Of a stretch of 64,000 nucleotides of DNA, positions 30,264 to 39,006 are shown one piece after another. Both the position numbers and the translations under genes were made by a program. Where the stretch lies: positions 434,001-498,000 of the forward strand of contig NZ_CANLSZ010000001.1 of assembly GCF_947493765.1 (NCBI RefSeq). Direction: 5' to 3'. The notes below the pieces were generated by a model. It saw only the letters and a list, made by a program, of their open reading frames with translations, was not told the DNA's origin and ran no database searches. Positions within the stretch are counted from its first letter, which is position 1. Each line of letters opens with the position of its first letter. The DNA comes from an uncultured Arthrobacter sp. Its GTDB lineage: Bacteria > Actinomycetota > Actinomycetes > Actinomycetales > Micrococcaceae.

Positions 30264-30884
30264 CTACGGAGCGGGCGCGGGGTCCTCGGGACCCTGCGCG
30301 GCCGGCTGTCCGTCCCGCGACCACCGCCGGGACGCGAACGAGGCGCCGTCGAGGAAAGCCTTCGCGGTCTCCGTCCGGGGGTAGGCCGCGAGCAGTCTCC
30401 AGAAGGCGGCGCTGTGCGAGGGCTCGATCAGGTGGGCCATCTCGTGCAGGATCACGTAGTCCACCACCCAGTCCGGCATACCCTGCAGCCTGTGCGACAG
30501 ACGGATGGTCCGGTGCGCCGGAGTGGCCGATGCCCAGCGTGTGGTCTGGTTCGTGACCCACATGATCGCCGACGGCACGCCGCTGCCGTCGAGATAACGC
30601 CGAGCGAGGCCGGCTGCCCGCTCCCGCAGTGCGGGGAGCGGCAGGTCCTCGGGGATGGGGTCTGAAGGATATTTCGCCGCCATCTTCTCCACCATCCGGT
30701 CCACCCAGTGGCGTTCCTCCCGTGGGGAGAAGTGACCGGGGATCAGGACACGGAGGACGCCGTCCCGCAGGTCCGCGCTCACCGTGCGCCTGCGCCGCGC
30801 CGAGCGCCGGACCTCGACTCGCGGCCGGCCGGGAGCGGACCCCGGGTCAGGCGTTGTCACCGATGATCCCGAGGACGGCTTCAC
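30264..30884 (-). CDS. YgjP-like/M48-like metallopeptidase (DUF45)
   Basis: VDYVILHEMAHLIEPSHSAAFWRLLAAYPRTETAKAFL (HExxH). Start uncertain because of overlap with uvrD2. Confidence 0.88.
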   Translation of the reverse strand: MKPSSGSSVTTPDPGSAPGRPRVEVRRSARRRRTVSADLRDGVLRVLIPGHFSPREERHWVDRMVEKMAAKYPSDPIPEDLPLPALRERAAGLARRYLDGSGVPSAIMWVTNQTTRWASATPAHRTIRLSHRLQGMPDWVVDYVILHEMAHLIEPSHSAAFWRLLAAYPRTETAKAFLDGASFASRRWSRDGQPAAQGPEDPAPAP

Positions 30885-32955
30885 CGTAACGCTCCAGCTT
30901 CGCGGAGCCGATACCTGCCAGCTCGCCGAGCTGGTCGAGGGACTCCGGCCGGGCCTCCGCGATGGCGACGAGTGTCGCGTCGGTGAAGATCACGAACGCC
31001 GGGACGTCCTTCTCGCGGGCCTCGCCCAGCCGCCACGCGCGCAGTGCCTCGAACGTCTCCTCCTCGTAGCTGACCGGGCAGTCGTTGCATCGGCCGATCT
31101 TCCGCTCCGATCCCGTGAGGAGGGGACGCCGGCAGACCCTGCAGGTCACCGGGCCGGCACTCTTCCGCGCCGCCTTCGCGCGGGGTTGACGGAAGGATGC
31201 CTGCCCCGTCCCCGCGGGCCTGAGCGCGTCGAGGAAGCGGGACGGCTTCCGGCTGGCGCGTCCGCCCGGCGAGCGCGAGGTGGACCAGGACATGGCGAGA
31301 TGCCGGCGTGCCCGGGTGATCCCGACGTACAGCAGGCGCCGTTCCTCGTCGACCGCCTCCTGGGTGTCGGCGAACGAGATGGGCATCAGCCCCTCACTGA
31401 GGCCCACGAGGAACACGGCATCCCACTCGAGGCCCTTGGCGGAGTGCAGGGAGGCCAGCGTGACGCCCTGGACCGTGGGTGCGTGCTGGGCCGCGGCGCG
31501 TTCCTCGAGCTCGGCCACGAAGAGCTGCAGGGTGAGGGCCTCGGGCCCGCGCCAGCGGGCGAGTTCGTCCGCGAGTCCCACGAGGGCCGCGAGCGATTCC
31601 CACTTCTCGCGGACGGCGCCGGAGTTCTGCGGCGCCACGGAAGTGTAGCCGAGCGAGGCGAGGACATCGCGCACCTGCTGGGGAACGTCCTCGTCGCCCT
31701 GGGTGCGCGCGGCCGCCCGCAGCTGAAGCAGCGCGTCACGGACCTCGCGGCGCTGGAAGAAGCGTTCGCCACCGCGGAGCTGGTAGCCGATGCCGGCACT
31801 GGCGAGGGCCTGCTCGTACGCCTCCGACTGCCCGTTGGTGCGGTACAGGATGGCGATCTCGCTCGCCTTGACCCCCTGGTCGAGCAGGGCACCGATGCGC
31901 CGGGCGCACTCCGTGGCCTCGGCCTCGTCGTCGCTGCACTCCGTGAAGACGGGTTCGGGGCCCGCCTGCTGCTGCGCGACGAGTTCGAGCGGCGCGGACC
32001 AGGTGGTGCCGGCCGTCGATCTGTCGGCCTCCCTGCTCCTGGCCGCCAGGAGGGTGTTCGCCGCCCTGACCACCTGGGGCGTGGACCGGTAGTCGCGCAC
32101 CAGCCGCACCACCTGGGCACCCTCGTAGCGCTTGGTGAAGTCGAGCAGGTGGCGCGAGGAGGCTCCCGTGAAGGAGTAGATGGTCTGGCTCGCGTCGCCG
32201 ACCACGCACAGCTCCCGCCGCTCACCCAGCCAGAGGTCGAGCAGTCGCTGCTGCAGCGGCGAGACGTCCTGGTACTCGTCCACCACGAAGTGCCGGTACT
32301 GGGCACGGACGGTCGCGGCGATCCTCTCGTCGTCCTCGAGGATCCCGACGGTGCTGAGCAGGACGTCCTCGAAATCGATCAGATTGCGGTCGAGCTTGAG
32401 GTCCTCGTAGGCCGAGAAGATGCGCGACACCGTGGTCAGGTCCATGCCCGCGGGCTCCGACCTCCCGACGGCAGCACCCATGTAGGCGTCGGGGGTGAGC
32501 ATGGACACCTTCGCCCACTCGATCTCCGCCGCGACATCGCGGATGGCGGCCCGATCGGTGGTCACACGCAGCCGACGCGCCGACTCGGCGATGAGCTGCG
32601 CCTTGTGGTCCACGAGCGCCGGCAGTGTCCCGCCCACGGCCTGCGGCCAGAAGTACTGCAGCTGACGCAGTGCGGCCGCATGGAAGGTCCGGGCCTGCAC
32701 GCCGCCGGCCCCGAGATCCCGGAGCCTCGTCCGCATCTCGGCGGCGGCCCGCGCGGTGAAGGTCACGGCCAGGACCTGCTGCGGCTTGTACACGCCGGTG
32801 CCGACGCCGTAGGCGATGCGGTGGGTGATGGCGCGGGTCTTGCCCGTCCCAGCCCCGGCCAGCACGCAGAGCGGACCGCTGAGCGTGGTGGCGACCATCC
32901 GCTGTTCGTCGTCGAGCCCCTCGAGGATGCTGTCCTCGAGCAGGACGCCGGTCAT
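30847..32955 (-). CDS. uvrD2: ATP-dependent DNA helicase UvrD2 (UvrD/Rep, Cys motif, HRDC)
   Basis: VLAGAGTGKTRAITHRIAYGV; VDEYQDVSPLQQRLLDLWLG; C-terminal CRVCRRPLLTGSERKIGRCNDCP and HRDC-like tail. Confidence 0.93.
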   Translation of the reverse strand: MTGVLLEDSILEGLDDEQRMVATTLSGPLCVLAGAGTGKTRAITHRIAYGVGTGVYKPQQVLAVTFTARAAAEMRTRLRDLGAGGVQARTFHAAALRQLQYFWPQAVGGTLPALVDHKAQLIAESARRLRVTTDRAAIRDVAAEIEWAKVSMLTPDAYMGAAVGRSEPAGMDLTTVSRIFSAYEDLKLDRNLIDFEDVLLSTVGILEDDERIAATVRAQYRHFVVDEYQDVSPLQQRLLDLWLGERRELCVVGDASQTIYSFTGASSRHLLDFTKRYEGAQVVRLVRDYRSTPQVVRAANTLLAARSREADRSTAGTTWSAPLELVAQQQAGPEPVFTECSDDEAEATECARRIGALLDQGVKASEIAILYRTNGQSEAYEQALASAGIGYQLRGGERFFQRREVRDALLQLRAAARTQGDEDVPQQVRDVLASLGYTSVAPQNSGAVREKWESLAALVGLADELARWRGPEALTLQLFVAELEERAAAQHAPTVQGVTLASLHSAKGLEWDAVFLVGLSEGLMPISFADTQEAVDEERRLLYVGITRARRHLAMSWSTSRSPGGRASRKPSRFLDALRPAGTGQASFRQPRAKAARKSAGPVTCRVCRRPLLTGSERKIGRCNDCPVSYEEETFEALRAWRLGEAREKDVPAFVIFTDATLVAIAEARPESLDQLGELAGIGSAKLERYGEAVLGIIGDNA

Positions 32956-33911
32956 CGCTCACCGGTCCGGGACGGCTCCTCGTCCAGCGGACCGCCGTAC
33001 CAGCGCTCGATCAGCGCACGGGCGATGGACACGCCGCCGGCGACGGCGATCGACCCGTCGCGGAGTTCCGTGAACAGCTCTGCCCGGGTGAACCAGCGCA
33101 GGGAGCGGATCTCGGAACGATCGGGGCGGACGTCGGTGGTCGCGGCGTGCGCGGTGAAACCGAGCATGAGGGAGGCGGGGAAGGGCCACGGCTGCGATCC
33201 GAGGTACTGGGGCGAGTCGACCGTGATGCCGGCCTCCTCACCCACCTCCCGGATGACGGCTGCCTCGAGGGACTCCCCGGGCTCCACGAAGCCGGCGAGC
33301 GTCGAGTAGCGGTTCTCGGGCCAGGCCACGGCCGATCCGAGGAGCAACCGGTCCTCGTCGTCCACGATGGACACGATGATGGCGGCGTCGGTGCGCGGGT
33401 AGTGCTGCGACCCGTCGTTGGGGCACTGGCGCACCCATCCGGCGTCGCGCACCTCGGTGGGCGTGCCGCACCGTGGACAGTGCGTCGTGGTCTCGTGCCA
33501 GTTGGCAACGGCTGCGGCCTCGACGAACAACCCGGCGTCCCGGGCGTCGAGCGAGGTGGCGATGTCGCGCAGTCCCAGCCACTGGTCGAGGGGAGCCAGC
33601 CGGGGGTCAGCCTCCTCGAGCATGGCGAGGATCACATGGTTCCCGGCGTCGACGGCTCCCTCGTTGACGCGCCCCAGATAGACCAGGATGCCGTGCGTGC
33701 CGATGTCGGCGGGGGTGACCAGGGCCAGCGCTTCCGCGGTGACGGGCGCCGTCCCGTGCGCGACCGGCAGCACCTTGGTGCCGTCCGTCTCCCAGAGCGT
33801 CTCGAGGAACTGCTCGGTGATCCTCGACTCGCCGTTCCGGTCCGAATCGGCACGTGAGAGCTGTAGTGCTCCGAGCGGAGGCTGCGCGAGGGTCCGGAGG
33901 GTTTCTTCCAT
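32952..33911 (-). CDS. nudC: NAD(+) diphosphatase (NudC)
   Basis: HCPRCGTPTEVRDAGWVRQCPNDGSQHYPRTDAAIIV; Nudix box GFVEPGESLEAAVIREVGEEAGI. Confidence 0.94.
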   Translation of the reverse strand: MEETLRTLAQPPLGALQLSRADSDRNGESRITEQFLETLWETDGTKVLPVAHGTAPVTAEALALVTPADIGTHGILVYLGRVNEGAVDAGNHVILAMLEEADPRLAPLDQWLGLRDIATSLDARDAGLFVEAAAVANWHETTTHCPRCGTPTEVRDAGWVRQCPNDGSQHYPRTDAAIIVSIVDDEDRLLLGSAVAWPENRYSTLAGFVEPGESLEAAVIREVGEEAGITVDSPQYLGSQPWPFPASLMLGFTAHAATTDVRPDRSEIRSLRWFTRAELFTELRDGSIAVAGGVSIARALIERWYGGPLDEEPSRTGER

Positions 33912-34059
33912 GCCTCTACGGTACGTTCCCGCAACCCCAAAGAGGCATTCTGCGCCGACAGGTGGAGGAGCAGTGCAGGACCGAAGACGAGTAGTGCATC
34001 TGGCGACTCACCGGACCCCGGGTCGAAAAGCGATGCCCCGACGCCCTACCGTTGAGGGT

Positions 34060-35577
34060 GTGAAACGCACACCCATGGAACTTGCCGCCGTCGCCAGCGC
34101 CGCCGTACCCGGCCTGGCTCCGACGGGCGTGGCCGGCACTCCCGACGATGCTGTGGATTTCGACTCCGCGCAGCTCGTGGACGCGTCCGGGAAACAGTGG
34201 CGGGTCCGTGCGCCGAGGCACGCAGAGGCGAGCATGCGGCTCGAGACCGAGGTGCAGGCACTCCGGGCCTTCACCCCGGCGGTGAAGGCGGAACTGCCGT
34301 TCCTGATCCCCCATCTCGCGGGCAGTGTGCGCCAGGGGGAGCTGAGCACCTTCGTCTACTCCCACCTCGCCGGCAGCACCGCGACGCTGTCGGCGCTGGC
34401 CGGCGGGGACGGCGCCGTCGCGACGGAGATAGGGCGCGTGATCGCCGCCATCCACGACCTCCCGAAGGAGCTGGTCCAGCGAGCTGACCTGCCCAGCTAC
34501 GAGGCCGACGAGTACCGGCAGCGCAAGCTGAACGAGCTCGATCAGGCGGCGACCACCGGGCGGATCCCTTCGATCCTGTTGCGCCGCTGGGAGCACGCGC
34601 TCGAGGACGTGAGCCTCTGGCGGTTCGGTCCCACCGTGGTCCATGGTGATCTGCACGAGGACCACCTGCTCCTCTCGGGGGCACGGGTGTCCGCCGTGAT
34701 CGGCTGGACCGACCTCTGCGTCGCCGACCCGGCGCAGGACTTCGCCTGGCTCGCAGCGGCCGAGGACACGGACTTCGTCCACGCGGTCCACGAGGCCTAT
34801 GCCGCCGCCCGGGCCGGAGCCGTCGATCCACATCTCTCCCGGCGCGCGGCGCTCGCGGCCGAGTTCGCCCTCGCGCAGTGGCTGGTCCGGGGTGTCACCC
34901 TCGGGGACGACTCGATGATCCGCGAGGCCGAGGAGATGCTCGCAGCGCTCGAGGCCGACGTCGAGTTCCTCGAGCGGGAGCAGCACGAGGCCGCCGAGCG
35001 CGCCCGCCGCGCCGAAGAGGAGCGGATCGAGTGGGGCGATGCGGAGGGATCCGACGAGCACACCTCGTCCCCCCGGCCGGGTCCTGCCGCCCAGCACGGC
35101 GCGACGATCGTGGGGACGACGTCCTCGTCGCGGTGGTCGGGGGATGCCGAGGTATCCGGCGCGGAGGACGACGGCGGGGACACAGCTGATGGGGACACGG
35201 CTGATGAGTACAGCGAGGACACAGCTGGTGAGGACGGCGGCGCGGACGAGCCGCACGGGCTGTCGGCATCCGACGGGGACGCCGACGAGGACGGACCCGG
35301 ATCAGGACAGGCACCCGGACCCGGATCAGGACAGGCACCCGGACCCGGATCAGGACAGGCACCCGGACCCGGACACGACCGGAGGCTCCCCGGACCGGAC
35401 GACGGACCCCGGCCGGGCACGGCGTCCGGCTCGTCCCTGGCCTATGCGCGGCTGACCGCCGGACGGCGCGGCACCGTGGGGCAGGGCCGCACGGCCTCGG
35501 GGGACGGCGGGACGGGCCCGGGGTCACCCGACGAGCTGGAGACGACAGCCCTTCCCATCGTGTCCTCCGGCCGCTGA
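34060..35577 (+). CDS. Phosphotransferase (APH-like kinase) with acidic repetitive C-terminal tail
   Basis: VVHGDLHEDHLLLSGARVSAVIGWTDLCVADPAQDFAWL (APH HGDxxxxN-like and GWTD). Start GTG 34060 or ATG 34075. Confidence 0.85.
   Translation: MKRTPMELAAVASAAVPGLAPTGVAGTPDDAVDFDSAQLVDASGKQWRVRAPRHAEASMRLETEVQALRAFTPAVKAELPFLIPHLAGSVRQGELSTFVYSHLAGSTATLSALAGGDGAVATEIGRVIAAIHDLPKELVQRADLPSYEADEYRQRKLNELDQAATTGRIPSILLRRWEHALEDVSLWRFGPTVVHGDLHEDHLLLSGARVSAVIGWTDLCVADPAQDFAWLAAAEDTDFVHAVHEAYAAARAGAVDPHLSRRAALAAEFALAQWLVRGVTLGDDSMIREAEEMLAALEADVEFLEREQHEAAERARRAEEERIEWGDAEGSDEHTSSPRPGPAAQHGATIVGTTSSSRWSGDAEVSGAEDDGGDTADGDTADEYSEDTAGEDGGADEPHGLSASDGDADEDGPGSGQAPGPGSGQAPGPGSGQAPGPGHDRRLPGPDDGPRPGTASGSSLAYARLTAGRRGTVGQGRTASGDGGTGPGSPDELETTALPIVSSGR
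35293..35374 (+). repeat. 24-bp tandem repeat GGACCCGGATCAGGACAGGCACCC x3 plus partial
   Basis: Direct reading; encodes (GPGSGQAP)n. Confidence 0.95.
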
Positions 35578-35592
35578 GGGCAGGCCACCGCA

Positions 35593-38500
35593 TCAGGCCC
35601 GGGAGTGGTCCGGGCCGCTCTCCTGCGCCGCGACGACGATAGCCTCGAGTTCCGCTGCGTCCCCGAGATCGTGCGGACGCACCACGAGGTTGTCGGCGAC
35701 GTAGAAGAACGCTGCCCGGACCTTCTCGAGCGGGACGTCCTTCAGCCTGGACCACGCCAGTCTGTAGACGGCCAGCTGGACCGCCTTCGCCGCACGCAGT
35801 CCGGGAGCCGGCGGGCGGCCGGTCTTCCAGTCGATGAGATCCCATCCGCCGTCGGCGTCGCGGAACACCGCGTCGATCCGCCCGCGGACCACCACCCCTC
35901 CGATCCGCGTCTCGATCGGTGCCTCCACGGCCTCCGGCTGGCGCAGTGCCCACTCGGACCGCTCGAAGATCGCGGCCATCTCCCCCAGCCCGAGCGACTC
36001 GTCCACGTATGCGTCCGCGCCCCCGGGATACTCCCCCAGGTCGAGCATGCCCGCCGACCCGTAGAACTCCTCGATCCAGGCATGGAACGCCGTTCCCTTA
36101 CGCGCCGCCGAGCCCGGTCTGCGAGGCAGCGGCCGGCGCAGGTTCCGCATGACGGCCTCCGGATCCTCGCGCAGTTCCACCAGGGTGGACGCCGAGATGT
36201 GCGCGGGCAACGCCAGCGGTAGCCGTTCGCCCTCCCGGCGCTGGCGGGCCAGTGCCAGCCGCACCTCGCGACCCCACCGCCCGTCGTCGCCGTCCTCCTC
36301 CGGAGCGGCCGCGGCGGTCTGCTCGAGGACGGCCTGCGCCGCCCGCTCCATGGCGGGGCGCCGTGGGCCCAGCGGATCGATGGGCCAGGTGGCCTGCTCG
36401 GGCCGGGCGTTCGCCGGGTTGGTGTCGCCGATGTCGGCGTCCGTGACCCAGTGCGGCATGGAGATGCCCGGGCTCCCTGCTTCGGCGAGGACCGTGAGCG
36501 ATTCGAGGAAGGAGGACGTCGCGGACGGCTTCGAGCGCCCGCCCGACCACGCGGACGAGGTGCAGACCAGCACCTGTTTCGCACGGGTGAAGGCGACATA
36601 GGCGAGGCGGCGTTCCTCCCGCTCCGTGTGGGCCCTCGCCTCCCCGGCGAACTCCGTCTCGCTGGCCAGCCATGCCTTCTGGTCCTGCTGTTCCCAGTCC
36701 CACTGCGGCAGCTGCGGCGCGTCACCACGCAGGGGCCAGGGGATGGCCGAGCTGCCGCTGCTCCAGCGCGAGTCCCTGTCGCCGGGGAAGGATCCCGCGT
36801 TGAGGCCCGGGACGAACACCACGTCCCATTCGAGGCCCTTCGAGGCATGCACCGTGAGCAGTTGCACGGCGTCCCGGCTCGCCTCCAGCTGCGTCACGGG
36901 CAGGCCGTCCTCCTCCTGGTCGGCGGCCTCCAGCCACGCGAGGAACGCCGGCAGGTCGACGCGGTCGGCGGTGGCGACGAAGCCGGCCACGGCCTCCGTG
37001 AAGGCGTCGAGGTTCCGGCGCGCCTCGTTGGTCCCCACGCCGGGTTTCGCGGCCACTTCGATGTCGAGCAGGATGGTGCGTTCGACCTCCCCGATCATGC
37101 TGCCCAGGTCGTCGCCCACGAAGCCGCGGAGCACCCGCAGTTCCTTCCGCAGGGACTCCAGGCGCTGCCGCGCGGTGTCGCTGAGGACCCGGCCGGACGA
37201 GGACACCCAGTCCGACGGCGGCAACTGGTCCACGGCCTCCACCAGACTGCCTGCTTCGGCCGTGTCCGGTGACACGATCGCGTCGCGGAGCTGGTCGTCG
37301 TCGATCTCCTCCTCCGCCGCCGTCCCGCGCCTGAACATCGCCTCCCGCCTTCGCGCGAGGTGCCGCGACCAGTCCCCGAGCGCCATCAGGTCGGCCGGTC
37401 CGATCCGCCATCGCGCTCCGGACAGGAGCCGGAGCATCGAATCCGATCTGTCGGGGTCGCCCAGGACCCGCAGGGTGGCGAGCAGGTCGACGATCCCGGG
37501 TGTACGCAGCAGGCCACCCAGCCCGACCACCTGCACCGGGATGCCGGCCCGCTCGAGCTCCCGGCGGATGGGGGCGAACTGCTTGCGCCCCCGGCACAGG
37601 ACGGCCATGGTGGGCGGCAGGGCCACACCGTTGTGCGAGTCGAAGGAACGACGACGCTGGCGCAGCACCTCCCGCGTGATCGCCTCGGCCTCGCTGAGGG
37701 TCGGACCGGGCGCGCCCGCACCATCGGTGGCTGTGCCGAGGACGGGGGCGTCGGTCAGGAACCGTCCCAGGCTTACCTCCCCGACCGGTGCCCCGGGACG
37801 CGCGTCCAGGCTCGGGACCTGCTGGGCAGGGGTGGTCCGCAGCCAGGGAGCCGGGGTGTTCAGCGGCGCGGCCACCGTGTTCGCGGCCTCGAGGATGGAG
37901 GTGGAGTTCCGCCACGCGACCGACAGGTGGGCCACCGGCGACGGAGCCCGCCGGTCGGTGTCGATCGTCGGGAACGCCGTGCGGAAGGTACCCAGCTGAC
38001 CGGCCGACGCTCCCCTGAACCCGTAGATCGACTGGTGGGGGTCACCGACGGCGGTGACCGAGCGGCCGTCCGCGAACAGGCGCGAGAACAGGACCATCTG
38101 CGCGTGCGACGTGTCCTGGAACTCGTCGAGCAGCACCACCCGGTACTTCTCGCGCTCCAGCAGCCCTGCTTCGGGGATGTCGCGGGCGATCCGCGCCGCG
38201 AGGGAGACGAGGTCGCCGAAGTCGAGCTGCCTGCGGGCGAGCTTCGCAGCGGCATAGGTCTCCACGAGCTCCGTGACGGTGATGCGCGTGCGGAGTCTGT
38301 CGAGCAGCTCCTGCACCTTCTGCGTGGGCGCCTTCGTGGTTCCGTCCACGTAGGCCCGCGCGGCGACGTACTCGAGGTGGCGCCGGAGCTCCGCGCGCAC
38401 GGTCGCCGGGCCGACGAGGTGCTCCGCGCACTCCCCGGCCATGTCGAGCACCGCCTTGACGAGCGTGCTCTTGGCTGCCGTGAAGTGCGCCCATTCGCCG

Positions 38501-39006
38501 TCGTACGCCTCGACGACGGAGTGGGCCAGCTGCCATGACTGCGCTGTCCCGAGCATCACGGAGTCGCGCTCGACGCCGATCCGCAGCCCGTAGTCCTGCA
38601 CGATCCCGTTCGCGAAGGAGTGGTAGGTGGAGATGGCCGGATCGAGGCGATCCACCACGTCCGCGCCGGGGGCGGCCGCGTCGTCGCTCCCGAGTGCTGC
38701 GTAGAGCTGCGTCAGCCGCAGGCGGACCCGCGAGGCGAGCTCCCCGGCGGCCTTGCGCGTGAAGGTGACGCCGAGGATCTGCTCGGGGCGCACGAGCCCG
38801 TTCGCGACGAGCCAGACCACCCTGTCCGCCATGGTCCGCGTCTTGCCCGACCCGGCGCCCGCGATGACGAGCAGTGGCTCCAGGGGCGCCTCGATGACCC
38901 GCGCCTGGTCCTCGGTGGGGTACTGGACCGGGGCTCCGGGGTCGGTGTGCAGCAGCTCCGCGAGCGCCCTCGCCGAGTAGGTCGGAGCCGGTGTCGCGCC
39001 GGCCAC
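35593..39006 (-). CDS. adnB: AdnB-like ATP-dependent helicase/nuclease subunit
   Basis: VIAGAGSGKTRTMADRVVWLV; LLDEFQDTSHAQMVLF; PD-(D/E)XK GRIDAVFRDADGGWDLIDWKTGRPP; synteny uvrD2-nudC-x-adnB-adnA as in mycobacteria. Confidence 0.9.
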   Translation of the reverse strand: MAGATPAPTYSARALAELLHTDPGAPVQYPTEDQARVIEAPLEPLLVIAGAGSGKTRTMADRVVWLVANGLVRPEQILGVTFTRKAAGELASRVRLRLTQLYAALGSDDAAAPGADVVDRLDPAISTYHSFANGIVQDYGLRIGVERDSVMLGTAQSWQLAHSVVEAYDGEWAHFTAAKSTLVKAVLDMAGECAEHLVGPATVRAELRRHLEYVAARAYVDGTTKAPTQKVQELLDRLRTRITVTELVETYAAAKLARRQLDFGDLVSLAARIARDIPEAGLLEREKYRVVLLDEFQDTSHAQMVLFSRLFADGRSVTAVGDPHQSIYGFRGASAGQLGTFRTAFPTIDTDRRAPSPVAHLSVAWRNSTSILEAANTVAAPLNTPAPWLRTTPAQQVPSLDARPGAPVGEVSLGRFLTDAPVLGTATDGAGAPGPTLSEAEAITREVLRQRRRSFDSHNGVALPPTMAVLCRGRKQFAPIRRELERAGIPVQVVGLGGLLRTPGIVDLLATLRVLGDPDRSDSMLRLLSGARWRIGPADLMALGDWSRHLARRREAMFRRGTAAEEEIDDDQLRDAIVSPDTAEAGSLVEAVDQLPPSDWVSSSGRVLSDTARQRLESLRKELRVLRGFVGDDLGSMIGEVERTILLDIEVAAKPGVGTNEARRNLDAFTEAVAGFVATADRVDLPAFLAWLEAADQEEDGLPVTQLEASRDAVQLLTVHASKGLEWDVVFVPGLNAGSFPGDRDSRWSSGSSAIPWPLRGDAPQLPQWDWEQQDQKAWLASETEFAGEARAHTEREERRLAYVAFTRAKQVLVCTSSAWSGGRSKPSATSSFLESLTVLAEAGSPGISMPHWVTDADIGDTNPANARPEQATWPIDPLGPRRPAMERAAQAVLEQTAAAAPEEDGDDGRWGREVRLALARQRREGERLPLALPAHISASTLVELREDPEAVMRNLRRPLPRRPGSAARKGTAFHAWIEEFYGSAGMLDLGEYPGGADAYVDESLGLGEMAAIFERSEWALRQPEAVEAPIETRIGGVVVRGRIDAVFRDADGGWDLIDWKTGRPPAPGLRAAKAVQLAVYRLAWSRLKDVPLEKVRAAFFYVADNLVVRPHDLGDAAELEAIVVAAQESGPDHSRA

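Noticed and set aside
30784-33309. 841-aa plus-strand ORF
   Set aside because: Antisense to uvrD2/nudC; no domain signal.
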